A stretch of DNA of 64,000 nucleotides, taken from Xanthomonas sp. 3793. GTDB taxonomy: Bacteria > Pseudomonadota > Gammaproteobacteria > Xanthomonadales > Xanthomonadaceae. A model generated the notes under the pieces. It had not been told where the DNA came from, made no database searches, and saw nothing but the letters and a program-made list of their open reading frames with translations. This document shows positions 53,172 to 62,713 of the stretch, piece by piece. The DNA is taken from positions 21,163 to 85,162 of the forward strand of contig NZ_JANTYU010000009.1 of NCBI RefSeq assembly GCF_024806835.1, written 5' to 3'. Each line of letters opens with the position of its first letter. Within the stretch, counting starts at the first letter, position 1. The position numbers and the translations under genes are program-made.

Positions 53172-54206
53172 TCAGGTCGGCGTGTCGACCTCATCCCAGT
53201 CGGCGTCTTCGAAGTGCAGCAGCCAGTTGAGCGCGTAATGGCGCTCGTACACCACGCCCGGCACGAGCCCGGCCGGCGGTGCCTGCTGGGTGTGACCGGC
53301 CTGGCGCACGGCCCAGTGCAGGCGCAGATGCAGGTCCAGCGCATCCAGCAATTCGGGCAGCGGCCGCAGCGTCGGCAACGTGCGCGCGGGCGCCTGCGCT
53401 TGGTCCAGCGCGCGTTGCGCAACCAGCGGCACGTCGCACAGGGCGGTCGGCTGCGGCAAGGTGTCGGCCAGGCCCAGCGCCCACTGCAGCACGGCCAGGC
53501 TTTCGTAACGCCAGCCGAAGTTGGCCAGCATCTGTTGTTCTGGTTGCGCCTGGGCAAAGAAAGCGCGCTCCTGCGGCGATAGCGCAGCGGTCACGCCGGG
53601 CAACCGTCCCTCCACCTCGTGCAACGCCGGTGGCGCGTCGCCGGCGGCCAGCATCTCCGCACGCAAGGCCACCGCAAACAACGCCAGCATCCGTTGCCTC
53701 ACCGCCGCCGCGTCGCGCACCCGCGCCTCGCCCTCGCCGGCCACCGGCGGCAAACTCGGCGGTACGCGGACGCCCTGCGCGCTCAGCTGCGCCAGGTGAT
53801 GCGTCCGTCGCTCGCGCGCATCCGGCGGGTACGGCACCTGCGCCTGGTCATCGAGCGCGGGCTCGCCCTGGCTGATCAGCACGCGCCCCTGCGGGTCGCG
53901 CACGCTGCCATCGGCCAGAAAACACACCGCATTGGCCTGCTCGGCCCATTGCGCCAGATCGCCGAACGCGCTGTCGTCGACCTCGAAGCTGAAGTGCTGG
54001 CGCACCCGCTGCACATGCCGCATCAGGTGATACCGCGACTGGGTCATTTGCCCGTCGCCGGCCTGATTCACGTAGCCGACAAAACCGTGCAGATGATTGG
54101 CCAGTTCCGGATCGGCGTGGTCGCGGTGCTGCACGGCCGCGTGCGGCAGAAAGTCCGGCCATCGCGGTTCGCGCAGCGTGGAATAGGCGTTGACCAGCAG
54201 CGGCAT
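53172..54206 (-). CDS. DUF4272-like protein
   Basis: A 344-residue soluble protein convergent with the MoxR operon. The first part (LREPRWPDFLPHAAVQHRD) and the second (RRTHHLAQLSAQGVRVPPSLPPVAGEGEARVRDAAAVRQRMLALFAVALRAEM, QMLANFGWRYESLAVLQWALGLADTLPQP) match the DUF4272 pattern, whose conserved R-x2-W/F-x2-E-S helix is visible near residue 230. The C-terminus is YALNWLLHFEDADWDEVDTPT. Its function is unknown. I do not see a direct link to the neighbouring ternary system, except proximity. Confidence 0.8.
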   Translation of the reverse strand: MPLLVNAYSTLREPRWPDFLPHAAVQHRDHADPELANHLHGFVGYVNQAGDGQMTQSRYHLMRHVQRVRQHFSFEVDDSAFGDLAQWAEQANAVCFLADGSVRDPQGRVLISQGEPALDDQAQVPYPPDARERRTHHLAQLSAQGVRVPPSLPPVAGEGEARVRDAAAVRQRMLALFAVALRAEMLAAGDAPPALHEVEGRLPGVTAALSPQERAFFAQAQPEQQMLANFGWRYESLAVLQWALGLADTLPQPTALCDVPLVAQRALDQAQAPARTLPTLRPLPELLDALDLHLRLHWAVRQAGHTQQAPPAGLVPGVVYERHYALNWLLHFEDADWDEVDTPT

Positions 54207-54216
54207 GCGGGTGTCC

Positions 54217-54795
54217 TTATGCAGTCGGAGGCAGGCCGGCAGGGTGCCGCACCCCTGGGTTGCTGTCCATGTCGGAGGGAACGAGGTCGATCGTGTAATA
54301 CGCCACTGGGTCGGTGCCGGGACTCAACACGCGCAGCCCCTCGCGCTGCAGCCCCAGCGCTTCCAGCGCGCGCAGGGAAGCGACGTTGTCCGGTGAGGCG
54401 ATCGCGCACAGCCGGGTCAGCCCCAGCACATCGCGTGCATGGTCCAGCACCGCGCGCCCGGCTTCGCTCACATAGCCTTGTCCACGATAGGCAGGCAACA
54501 GGGCGAAGCCCAGATGCGGCACCGGCAAGCTGTCGCGGCACAACAAGCCCAGCGTGCCTGCGAATGCGCCGGTCGCGCGGATCTCCAGCGCCCAATGCGC
54601 AAACCCGTACGTGTCGTGATGCGCCTGCGCCCATTCGCGCAGATGCGCGCTCGCCTGCGCGCGGGTACGGATGCCGCGGTCGTTGATGCCGGCGATAAAG
54701 CCGGGGTCGTTGACCAGCGCCAGCATCGCATCGGCATCGCGCTCGGCATCGAGCGTGCGCAAGCGCAAGCGCGGGGTTTCGATCACGACGGGCAT
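54217..54795 (-). CDS. GNAT acetyltransferase (RimJ/RimL type)
   Basis: A 192-residue N-acetyltransferase. ETPRLRLRTLDAERDADAMLALVNDPGF opens the domain, the central DSLPVPHLGFALLPAYRGQGYVSEAGRAVLDHA holds the acetyl-CoA pyrophosphate loop (R-G-Q-G-Y, about residue 105), and NVASLRALEALGLQREG is motif B. It resembles the RimJ/RimL/ribosomal-protein or small-molecule acylators. It lies 10 bp before the DUF4272 gene and may be co-transcribed. The acceptor is unknown. Confidence 0.9.
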   Translation of the reverse strand: MPVVIETPRLRLRTLDAERDADAMLALVNDPGFIAGINDRGIRTRAQASAHLREWAQAHHDTYGFAHWALEIRATGAFAGTLGLLCRDSLPVPHLGFALLPAYRGQGYVSEAGRAVLDHARDVLGLTRLCAIASPDNVASLRALEALGLQREGLRVLSPGTDPVAYYTIDLVPSDMDSNPGVRHPAGLPPTA

Positions 54796-55200
54796 GGCGC
54801 ACTCCTTGAGCAGGGCAAGCCAGACTGCCGTGCGGGCATGTCGCTGGCAAGCTTCAGCGCGCTACCGCTGACAAGCATCGGCAACCATCCAGCGGACGAC
54901 CAGCAGCTGCATGCAGGCGTCGCCCACTTGCGCGTCAAAACCTCCATGGTCACCGGCGACAGGGCTTGCTGCGTGCAGCCAGCGCAGGTCTTTCGACAAC
55001 CGCACACTGCCGCGCTGCCGCGGCAGTGCGGATGCAGCAAAAGCCACCTGCCACGCGTGCTGAAGCGCATGACAGCCCGGGAACGATCGATGCCTTGCCG
55101 CAGGCATCCGGGCGCGTGCCAGACGCGGATGCCAAACGCTAATCCCGCACTCCGCAACGGCACCAACCTGACCACAAGCGCCGTGGCTTGCGCGGCAACC
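54796..55200. other. Intergenic region without recognised gene
   Basis: A 405-bp gap between the leftward rep and GNAT genes. Long frames here are read-throughs without ribosome-binding sites. No hairpin with a T-run and no operator were found. Confidence 0.45.
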
Positions 55201-57177
55201 TCAGTCGAACAGCGCCTGGATCGCCGCAAGCCCGGCACTGGCGCGTTCCTTCTTGCGCTCGGCATCGGCCACCGGGTCGGCGCCATCGCGCTGCAGTTCT
55301 TCGGCCGGAATCTCGTCGAAGAACCGGCTGGGCTTGAGCCGCACGTGCTCGCCGAACTTGCGCGTCAATTTGCTGTGGCTCATCCACAGCTGCTCCTTGG
55401 CGCGGGTGATGCCCACATACAGCAGGCGGCGTTCTTCCTGCAGGTTGCCTTCTTCCAGGCTCACTTCATGCGGCAGCACGCCGTCTTCGCAGCCGACGAT
55501 GAACACATAGCGGAATTCCAGGCCCTTGGACGCATGCATGGTCATCATGCGCACCTGGTTGCCACCATCGTCCTTGTCGTTGCGCGACAGCAACGCCAGT
55601 TGCGCAGCCAGATCGCTGGCGCTGGCGCCACGCGGGCCGCCTTCGAACCACTCGGCCAATTCGTCCAGATTGCGCTTGCGGCGCTGGAAGCCGGTTTCGT
55701 CCTTGGACTGATTGCGCAGGTCGTTGAGCAGGCCGGATCTTTCGGCCAGGGTGCGCACCAGTTCGCCAGCGGGCATCGTGGCCGAATGCTCGCGCATGTC
55801 GCGCAGGATATCGGTGAACGCACTCAGGCCATTGGCCGCACGCGGCGGCAGGTGCTGCAGCGCGCCCATCGACTCGGCCGCGCGCGACATCGGCACCGAC
55901 TTCGCACTGGCAAGCTCGGCCAGCCGCGCCAGCGAGGTCGCACCGACCTCGCGCTTTGGCGACTGCACGGCGCGCAAAAATGCCGCGTCATCTTCGGGGT
56001 TGACGATCAGCCGCAACCACGACAGCACATCCTTGACTTCCTGCCGCTCCAGAAACGCGGTGCCGCCGGTCAGGTGATACGGCACGCGCAGCAGCTGCAG
56101 CGCCTTTTCCAGCGGCCGCGACTGAAAATTGCCGCGGAACAGGATGCAGAAATCGCTCCACGGCACCTGCTTGGCGGTCCCCAGGAACGAGATCTCGGCA
56201 GCGACCTTTTCGGCCTCGTGCTCGCTGTCGCGGCATTCCCACACGCGGATACGCTCGCCGTCGGCCTGGTCGCTCCACAGGGTCTTCAAGTGCTCGTGCG
56301 GGTTGTGCGCGATCAAGGCATTGGCCGCACGCAGCACGCGGTTGGAGCAGCGGTAGTTCTGCTCCAGCTTGATGATTTCCAGCGCCGGGTAGTCGCGCCC
56401 CATCTGCTGCAGGTTTTCCGGATTGGCACCGCGCCAGGCGTAGATGCTCTGATCGTCGTCGCCCACGCAGGTGAAGTTGCCGCGCGGGCCGGCCAGCATT
56501 TTCAGCAACCGGTACTGCGCATCGTTGGTGTCCTGGCACTCGTCCACCAGCAGATAGCCGATGCGCTCGCGCCAGCCCAGTACGATCTCTTCGTTGGCCT
56601 CCAGGATCTGCACCGGCAGCCGGATCAGATCGTCGAAGTCCACCGCGTTGAAGGTGGTCAGCCGCGCCTGATAGCGCTCGTACAGGCTGGCGGCTTCCTT
56701 TTCGCGATTGCTGCGTGCCGCCGCCATCGCCTGTTCGGGCGACAGGCCGGCGTTCTTGGCGCGCGAGATCAGGTTCTTGGCATCTTCGATCGCATCGGGC
56801 TTGGCGCCGTGCATCAGGTCCTTGATCTGGGCGGCGGCATCGTCGGAGTCGAAGATCGAAAAACCGCGCTTCAAACCGGCAGCGGCGTGCTCGATCTGCA
56901 GGAACTTCAGCCCCAGCGCGTGGAAGGTGCAGATGGTCAGGCCATCGGCGCCATCGCCACGGATGCGCTTGGCCACACGCTCGCGCATTTCCTTGGCGGA
57001 CTTGTTGGTGAAGGTGATCGCGGCGATACGCTTGGCCGGATAGCGGCCGGTGGCGATCAGGTGCGCGATCTTTTCCACGATCACGCGCGTCTTGCCGCTG
57101 CCGGCGCCGGCCAGCACCAACAAGGGACCTTCGCAGTGCAGCACTGCGGCGCTTTGCGGGGGATTGAGACCGTGCAT
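55201..57177 (-). CDS. rep: ATP-dependent DNA helicase Rep
   Basis: A 658-residue superfamily 1A helicase. Motifs in order: Walker A VLAGAGSGKTRVI (about residue 22), AITFTNKSAKEMRERV (Ia), DECQDTNDAQY (II), GDDDQSIYAWRGAN (III), EQNYRCSNRVLRAAN (IV), MTMHASKGLEFRYVFIVG (V) and RRLLYVGITRAKEQL (VI). Start ATG 57177 gives the family N-terminus HGLNPPQSAAV. Length is nearer to Rep than to UvrD. It unwinds DNA 3'-5' and helps restart replication forks. Confidence 0.93.
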   Translation of the reverse strand: MHGLNPPQSAAVLHCEGPLLVLAGAGSGKTRVIVEKIAHLIATGRYPAKRIAAITFTNKSAKEMRERVAKRIRGDGADGLTICTFHALGLKFLQIEHAAAGLKRGFSIFDSDDAAAQIKDLMHGAKPDAIEDAKNLISRAKNAGLSPEQAMAAARSNREKEAASLYERYQARLTTFNAVDFDDLIRLPVQILEANEEIVLGWRERIGYLLVDECQDTNDAQYRLLKMLAGPRGNFTCVGDDDQSIYAWRGANPENLQQMGRDYPALEIIKLEQNYRCSNRVLRAANALIAHNPHEHLKTLWSDQADGERIRVWECRDSEHEAEKVAAEISFLGTAKQVPWSDFCILFRGNFQSRPLEKALQLLRVPYHLTGGTAFLERQEVKDVLSWLRLIVNPEDDAAFLRAVQSPKREVGATSLARLAELASAKSVPMSRAAESMGALQHLPPRAANGLSAFTDILRDMREHSATMPAGELVRTLAERSGLLNDLRNQSKDETGFQRRKRNLDELAEWFEGGPRGASASDLAAQLALLSRNDKDDGGNQVRMMTMHASKGLEFRYVFIVGCEDGVLPHEVSLEEGNLQEERRLLYVGITRAKEQLWMSHSKLTRKFGEHVRLKPSRFFDEIPAEELQRDGADPVADAERKKERASAGLAAIQALFD

Positions 57178-57372
57178 AGAGGCTTCCAACAGAGCAGGCC
57201 ATTGTAACGGCGCCGCCTGCGGCTGGCCGGCGCGCCGGATTCAGCTCGGCTGTTGCGCTGTCATGGTGCCCCCGATGGACGGGGTCGGTAGCGCGGCAGC
57301 AGCGCCCGCCGCGGTCCGGTAGCCGGCAACACCGGTTACCCGTGGTGCGCTGCATGCCGCCGCCCGGCCCGG

Positions 57373-57378
57373 TAAAAT
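57373..57378 (+). promoter_or_regulatory. -10 box of tdk, leaving almost no leader
   Basis: TAAAAT lies only six bases before the ATG of tdk. With the usual distance to the start site, transcription would begin at or within a few bases of the ATG, giving a leaderless mRNA. No good -35 was identified. Confidence 0.5.
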
Positions 57379-57384
57379 CGCCCG

Positions 57385-58020
57385 ATGGCCAAGCTCTATT
57401 TCTATTATTCGGCGATGAATGCCGGCAAGACCACCACCTTGCTGCAGTCGGCGCACAACTACCGCGAACGCGGCATGCGCACGCTGATCCTGACGCCCAA
57501 ACTCGACCACCGCGCCGGCAGCGGCGTGGTCGCATCGCGGATCGGCTTGCGTGCAGACGGGCGCGCGTTCGATCGCGACACCGAACTGCAGCAGCTGGTC
57601 GAGCGCGACATCGCCGCCCAGGGCGCCCTGCACTGCGTTCTGGTGGACGAGGCGCAGTTTCTCGGCCGCGCGCAGGTCTGGCAGTTGAGCGAGGTGGTCG
57701 ACCGGCTGCGCATCCCGGTGCTGTGCTACGGCCTGCGGACGGATTTTCGCGGCGAGCTGTTCGAGGGCAGCCAGTTCCTGCTGGCCTGGGCCGACGAGCT
57801 GGAGGAGATCAAGACCATCTGCCACAGCGGCAGCAAGGCCACCATGACCGTGCGCGTGGACGCGCAAGGGCATGCGGTGCAGGACGGCCCGCAAGTGGAG
57901 ATCGGCGGCAACGAGCGCTACGTGTCGGTCAGCCGCCCCGAGTTCAAGAAGATCATGCGCGGCGAAGGCCGCATCGACCCGCTACAGATCGCCTTGCCGT
58001 TGCCGTCTACGGCGCCCTAG
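57385..58020 (+). CDS. tdk: Thymidine kinase
   Basis: A 211-residue type II thymidine kinase, phosphorylating thymidine with ATP in salvage. The P-loop is FYYSAMNAGKTTTLL (about residues 6-20), the lasso/Mg site LVDEAQFLGRAQVW (about 88-101, Asp-Glu-Ala-Gln) and GLRTDFRGELFEGS follow. The usual four zinc-binding Cys are only partly kept (CYGL, ICHSGSKATMTVR), as in the E. coli branch that lacks some of them. It is divergent from rep. Confidence 0.94.
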   Translation: MAKLYFYYSAMNAGKTTTLLQSAHNYRERGMRTLILTPKLDHRAGSGVVASRIGLRADGRAFDRDTELQQLVERDIAAQGALHCVLVDEAQFLGRAQVWQLSEVVDRLRIPVLCYGLRTDFRGELFEGSQFLLAWADELEEIKTICHSGSKATMTVRVDAQGHAVQDGPQVEIGGNERYVSVSRPEFKKIMRGEGRIDPLQIALPLPSTAP

Positions 58021-58452
58021 GCCTGCCGGCACCGGCACGCGCCGCGGTCGGACAATGCCTGGCGCGGTGTCGATGCGGCCCACTCACGCCACGGCGGCAT
58101 GCTGCGGAAGCCGGAGCGCACCGTGACCCGACATTGTCCAATCCCTCGGCCGCATCCGGGCAGGCGACAGTGCCGCCTGCAGGCATCGTCGCGCACGCAC
58201 GGCCACACGGCGACGGAAGCGGTGCTGGACTGAAGACTTCAGCAATGCATGGCATCGCCTCTCCCGCGCGCTAGTCACCTGCGCGCTATAAGCTTTTGAG
58301 GCATCGTTACACCTTGCAATGCATGCAATTGCCGCGCGATGCCGGCGACACGCCGACAGGCGTATCGTTACGCGGGCTTGGCGGCCGCGTGCACGACCAA
58401 GCGCAACCACCGTCCTGTAAACTGGCGACCATCCACTTGTCGGGAGGCACCC
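58021..58452. other. Intergenic region upstream of the histidine kinase
   Basis: A 432-bp gap. A possible promoter with TGTAAACT near 58413 precedes the kinase ATG (with GGGAGG as ribosome-binding site). No gene is supported here; frames have skewed composition. Confidence 0.45.
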
Positions 58453-59697
58453 ATGGCTCCGCTTCCTCCCGAGTTACGCGCCGATATCGCACGTGTTGGC
58501 CGGCTATCGTCGGTGCCCGACGTGCTGACCATTCTCACCCGTCTGACTGGCATGGGATTTGCCGCCGTTGCGCGCGTGACCGATACGCGCTGGATCACTT
58601 GCCAGGTGCGCGACGAACTGTCGTTCGGTCTGACGCCAGGCGACGAGCTGCCACTGGTCACCACCTTCTGCGACAGCGTGCGCACCCAGGGCAACGCCTT
58701 GTGGTTCGGCCACGCCTCCGAGCATCCGGTCTTCCGCGACCATCCCACGCCGCGGTTGTACGGCTTCGAAAGCTATGTCTCGGTGCCGATCAAGTTCGAC
58801 GATGGCAGCGTGTTCGGCACCTTGTGCGCGCTGGACCCGTTGCCGCGTGTCATGGATGCGCCGATGGTGGAAAAGGTCGAACTGCTGGCGCAGCTGCTGG
58901 CCGCGCAGATCCAGGCCGAGCAGCGTGCCGAAGAGAGCGCGCAGGAGTCGCAGCGCGCACGCAGCGAGCTGGGCCGCGCCGGCGCCTCGGCACGGCTGCG
59001 CGAGGAGTTCATCGGCATCCTCGGTCACGACCTGCGCAACCCGCTGCAATCGATGCATGCGGTGGTGGACGCGCTGTCCATCGACCCGCTCAACCAGCGC
59101 CAGGGCGCGTCGATACGCTCGATGCAGCGCAGCCTGCGCCGCATGGAAGAACTGATCGATTTCGCCTGCGATTTCGCCCGCGGTATCGAGCGCGACTGGC
59201 TGCAGCTGGACTACGGCAACGGCAGCGATCTGCTCGATGCGCTGTCGCAGGTGGTCGACGAAACCCGCGCCGCCTATCCCAACCAGGTGCTGTCCACGCA
59301 CGTGGCCATCGACGAGCCGGTGCACGGCGATGCGGTGCGACTGGCGCAGATGTTCGGCAGCATGATGATCAACGCCGTGGTGCAGGGGCAGCAGAGTTCG
59401 TTGATCAAGGCGGTCGCGGTCACCGAACAAGGGCGCCTGCGCATCGAGGTCTGCAATCTGGACGGCATCGAGCCGCGACGGCTGGATGTGCTGCACGCGT
59501 CCACGCACGTGCATACCGCCGGCCGTGCCCTGCCGGAAGTGGATCTGGGCCTGCACATGGCCGCACAGATCGCGCAGGCGCATCAGGGCGAGCTGCACAT
59601 CACCAGCGGCAAGAACGGCACCTGCTTCCGCGTGGAGCTGGCATGCGCCCGGCCACGTGCGCGCATGCACCTGGTCGGCGGTACCACGTCGGCCTGA
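58453..59697 (+). CDS. GAF-domain histidine kinase with degenerate ATPase
   Basis: A 414-residue sensor kinase with no membrane segment. A GAF domain covers about residues 15-165 (FAAVARVTDTRWITCQVRDEL ... YVSVPIKFDDGSVFGTLCALD), as in bacteriophytochrome-like or stress sensors. The H-box is REEFIGILGHDLRNPLQSM (phospho-His about residue 198). The HATPase part is incomplete: N-box-like MMINAVVQGQQ without the usual N-L-x2-N-A, no clear D-x-G-x-G, and a G2-like GLHMAAQIAQAHQG. It may be weakly active, or act with a partner kinase. No response regulator lies next to it. Confidence 0.85.
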   Translation: MAPLPPELRADIARVGRLSSVPDVLTILTRLTGMGFAAVARVTDTRWITCQVRDELSFGLTPGDELPLVTTFCDSVRTQGNALWFGHASEHPVFRDHPTPRLYGFESYVSVPIKFDDGSVFGTLCALDPLPRVMDAPMVEKVELLAQLLAAQIQAEQRAEESAQESQRARSELGRAGASARLREEFIGILGHDLRNPLQSMHAVVDALSIDPLNQRQGASIRSMQRSLRRMEELIDFACDFARGIERDWLQLDYGNGSDLLDALSQVVDETRAAYPNQVLSTHVAIDEPVHGDAVRLAQMFGSMMINAVVQGQQSSLIKAVAVTEQGRLRIEVCNLDGIEPRRLDVLHASTHVHTAGRALPEVDLGLHMAAQIAQAHQGELHITSGKNGTCFRVELACARPRARMHLVGGTTSA

Positions 59698-59740
59698 GCG
59701 CGCCGCCCCGGCGACGGCGCGGCGCACTCCCATCACACAC

Positions 59741-61348
59741 TCAGTAGATCTTGCGCTCGCTCGCCGGCGGCGGCGTCCATTGGTAGAGCCAGGTTTCGGT
59801 CAGCGGCTTGCCGTTGGCGCGCAGGTACAGGCGAACGTCGATCTGCTGCATGCTGTCATCCGGCGGCACCAGGTCGAACATTGCCCGATAGCCCTTGAGC
59901 TCATGCAACGGCCGCGCCGACACGATCTCGGTGCTGCCGCGCGATACCTGAATCACCGCCTCGACCTTGGTCTTGGCGTCCTTCACCAACCCAGGCAGGT
60001 CGCCGCCGGCAAAGTCCACCGCAAACCGCCAGGAAAAATGGCTGCGCTTCTGTCCGACGATGCCGCCCAAACCGGTACGGGTGGCGACGCAGTGCGCCAA
60101 CGGCGAGCTGGCCGGCGGCTGCGCGCCCCAATACAACCGGTAGCCCATCAACAACTCCTGCCCCGGTTGCGGCTTGGCCTGGGGATTCCAGAACGCCACG
60201 ATGTTGTCGAAGGTCTCGTCCACGGTCGGGATCTCGACCAACTGCACCGAGCCCTTGCCCCAACCGCTCTTGGGTTCCACCCACAGGCACGGGCGCTTCT
60301 CGTAGAACACGCCGTCATCCTGGTAATGGTCGAAATTGCGGTCGCGCTGCAGCAGTCCGAACCCACGCGGGTTCTCATCGACAAACATGTTGAAACGCAG
60401 CTGCGGCGGGTTGCACAGCGGCCGCCAGATCCATTCGCCACCGCCGGTCCACATCGCCAGCCCGTCGGTATCGTGGATCTCCGGCCGCCAGTCCCAATCC
60501 ATGCGGCTGTCGTTTTCGCCAACCTGGTACATGCTGGTGCACGGGCCGATGCCGAGCCGTTCGATGGCCTTGCGTGGGTACAGCGCGCTGTCGATATCCA
60601 TCACCAGCACTTCGCCATTGGTGATGGCAAAGCGATAGGCGCCGGCGACACTGGGAGAATCCAGCAGGCCGTAGACCACCACGGTATCCGAGTCGTCGGC
60701 CGGCTGCTCCAGGTAGTAGGCGATGAAGTCCGGAAATTCTTCGGGACCGCCGGTGCCGGTGTCGATCGCCAGCCCACGCGCCGACTGCCCGTACTGGCCT
60801 TCCTTGCCCACTGCACGGAAATAGCTCGCGCCCAGAAACGCCGCAAAGTCGCGGTCGGTGTCCTTGCGCGTGTTGAGCCGGAAGCCGGCAAAGCCCAGGT
60901 CCTTGGGCAGCTGCTTGCCGCCCAGCCCGCTGCTGCCGTAATCGAACGCAGCCGGGTCATAGGCCAACTGCTGCGCCTTGCCATCGACGATGTCGTAGAT
61001 GTGCACCGGGGTATGGAAGTACAGCCCCAGGTGGAAGAACTTCGCCTGGAACTTGCCGTTGCCGTCGGCCCACAGCGCATGGTCCTGGCGATAGCGGATC
61101 GACTGATATTGATCCCAGTTCAATGCTTCCAGCGGGCCTGGCAGCACCTGCTTGTGGCTTTTGTAGGGGGCTTTGGCCAGCGCACGCGCCTGTCCCTTGA
61201 GCCATGCGTAATCGAATGGTTGCGGCTGCCCGAGCCGACGCAGTCCCACCGCCTTGGCAGCCAACGCCCACTGCGGCAATGCCGGCAAACCAAGCGCGGC
61301 CAAGGCGGCAGCGGCATTCTTCAGGAAGTGGCGTCGTTGCATGCGCAT
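59741..61348 (-). CDS. opgD: Glucans biosynthesis protein D (OpgD), Tat-exported
   Basis: A 535-residue periplasmic protein of the OpgG/OpgD family, which shapes osmoregulated periplasmic glucan. The N-terminus has a twin-arginine signal (MQRRHFLKNAAAALAALGLPALP). Typical patches are WALAAKAVGLRRL, FDYGSSGLGGKQLPKDLGFAGFRLN, WDWRPEIHDTDGLAMWTGGGEWIWRPL and YEKRPCLWVEPKSGWGKGSVQLVEIPT. Length is normal. Xanthomonads make periplasmic glucans linked to virulence and osmotic stress, which is known for the pathway. It stands alone; its start is 61348 or, less likely, 61342. Confidence 0.94.
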   Translation of the reverse strand: MRMQRRHFLKNAAAALAALGLPALPQWALAAKAVGLRRLGQPQPFDYAWLKGQARALAKAPYKSHKQVLPGPLEALNWDQYQSIRYRQDHALWADGNGKFQAKFFHLGLYFHTPVHIYDIVDGKAQQLAYDPAAFDYGSSGLGGKQLPKDLGFAGFRLNTRKDTDRDFAAFLGASYFRAVGKEGQYGQSARGLAIDTGTGGPEEFPDFIAYYLEQPADDSDTVVVYGLLDSPSVAGAYRFAITNGEVLVMDIDSALYPRKAIERLGIGPCTSMYQVGENDSRMDWDWRPEIHDTDGLAMWTGGGEWIWRPLCNPPQLRFNMFVDENPRGFGLLQRDRNFDHYQDDGVFYEKRPCLWVEPKSGWGKGSVQLVEIPTVDETFDNIVAFWNPQAKPQPGQELLMGYRLYWGAQPPASSPLAHCVATRTGLGGIVGQKRSHFSWRFAVDFAGGDLPGLVKDAKTKVEAVIQVSRGSTEIVSARPLHELKGYRAMFDLVPPDDSMQQIDVRLYLRANGKPLTETWLYQWTPPPASERKIY

Positions 61349-61410
61349 CGGTCTGATCGGGGAATGGCGCCATCATAGCCACAGCCCGGCGCGGACGCGC
61401 GCGTGCGGAG

Positions 61411-62514
61411 CTAAGGCGCTGCCGATCCAGCTTCGCAGGCGTTGTCCAATGCCAGTTCTTCCGCCTTGCTGCACAGAAATTGCCGCTGCGCCTGCGCATC
61501 GTCCGGTCCGCTGTACGGCAGCAACGTCCACTGCTCTTGCGCCTGCATCTGCGCGCCCGGCGCGAGCTGGCGATACGGGGCATGCACTTCCATCTCCAGC
61601 AAACCCCGTTCGGGATGCAGGGGCGGAGCATCGAGGTACAACTCCACTTGGCCTTGTTCCGGATGGATCGCGGCCAATGGCTGATGCGTAAAGCGGATCA
61701 CCAGCACCTGCGCACCAACGAAGCCGGCCATCCAGCCTGCCGATGGCTGCAGCAACAGCTTGCCGCGCTGGACCATGCCGTCATCGCGCACGTCCGCACG
61801 CAACGCCAGCACGCCCGCACGGTGGCCGAACGTGGGCGGTACCGTATCCGGCTCGCTCGGCGGCTGCACCCGAACATCTCCGGCATCGGCCACCGGTACA
61901 AACACGCGCGTACTCGCCGCAACGCGCGTGTTGAACCACAGATCCCAGGCGATCGGCTTTTTGCGGCTATTGCGCGCCGTGGCCTGCACCTCCACCGTGT
62001 CGGCGCGCACCGTGGACAGCGCGATGCGCTTGCTCAGCTGCACGCCGGTCACCGGGCTGGGCACGCCTTGCAGACGTATCTCGGCCGGTCCATGCATCAC
62101 CACACGCGTGGTGGCCAACGACAGGTACGGATCCGGCGGCCACACCGCAGCGGCGGCCTTGCGCTCAAGATTGACCTGCTGATGCAACCACCACTGACTC
62201 TGCGGCCCCACCCACACATCGTGACCGAGATACGGAATATCGCCGGCACTGGCAGACACCGTTGGTGAGGATTGGCGATCCACTGCCGCTCCGATCTTCA
62301 ACACGCTGTGCTGCCCGCGCAGGTTGAAGGACAGCACACGCCCCCCGAATGCCGGTGTGGCGCTCAGCTCCACCGCAGCGTTGCGCAACTGGATACGCTC
62401 TGCTGGCGCGGGGCCGGTCGTCGCGATGTCATCCGCATACGCCGTGCCAAGAAGCACTAGCGCCAGTACCCCGCCAGCCGCCAGGGACATGCAAAGAGGC
62501 CGTGAGATGGGCAT
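61411..62514 (-). CDS. DUF4380-like secreted protein
   Basis: A 367-residue protein with a signal peptide (LCMSLAAGGVLALVLLGTAYA) from ATG 62514; ATG 62490 is an alternative starting inside the signal. The mature part has the DUF4380 pattern: IQLRNAAVELSATPAFGGRVLSFNLRGQHSVLK, then LGHDVWVGPQSQWW, and RNSRKKPIAWDLWFNTRV. This looks like a galactose-mutarotase-like beta-sandwich (N-terminal GGRVLSF resembles the aldose epimerase start). No catalytic residue is certain. It follows opgD on the same strand by 62 bp and may be co-transcribed with it. Confidence 0.8.
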   Translation of the reverse strand: MPISRPLCMSLAAGGVLALVLLGTAYADDIATTGPAPAERIQLRNAAVELSATPAFGGRVLSFNLRGQHSVLKIGAAVDRQSSPTVSASAGDIPYLGHDVWVGPQSQWWLHQQVNLERKAAAAVWPPDPYLSLATTRVVMHGPAEIRLQGVPSPVTGVQLSKRIALSTVRADTVEVQATARNSRKKPIAWDLWFNTRVAASTRVFVPVADAGDVRVQPPSEPDTVPPTFGHRAGVLALRADVRDDGMVQRGKLLLQPSAGWMAGFVGAQVLVIRFTHQPLAAIHPEQGQVELYLDAPPLHPERGLLEMEVHAPYRQLAPGAQMQAQEQWTLLPYSGPDDAQAQRQFLCSKAEELALDNACEAGSAAP

Positions 62515-62713
62515 GACGCAGTTCCAGAGCGAAGGCATCGATTGTGGCGTGGTCCAGCTGTGGAAACTAGCAGTGCTGCAACTTCTCACTGCGAACGTCG
62601 AGCCAGCGATCGCCTGGCCTGCGCTTCATCCGTTAGGGCAGCATCTAGATCGAGCGAGCAGATCCACCTGGTCTGGAGGGCAGCTCGAACCGTTTACAGC
62701 GTTCTGCCATGCC

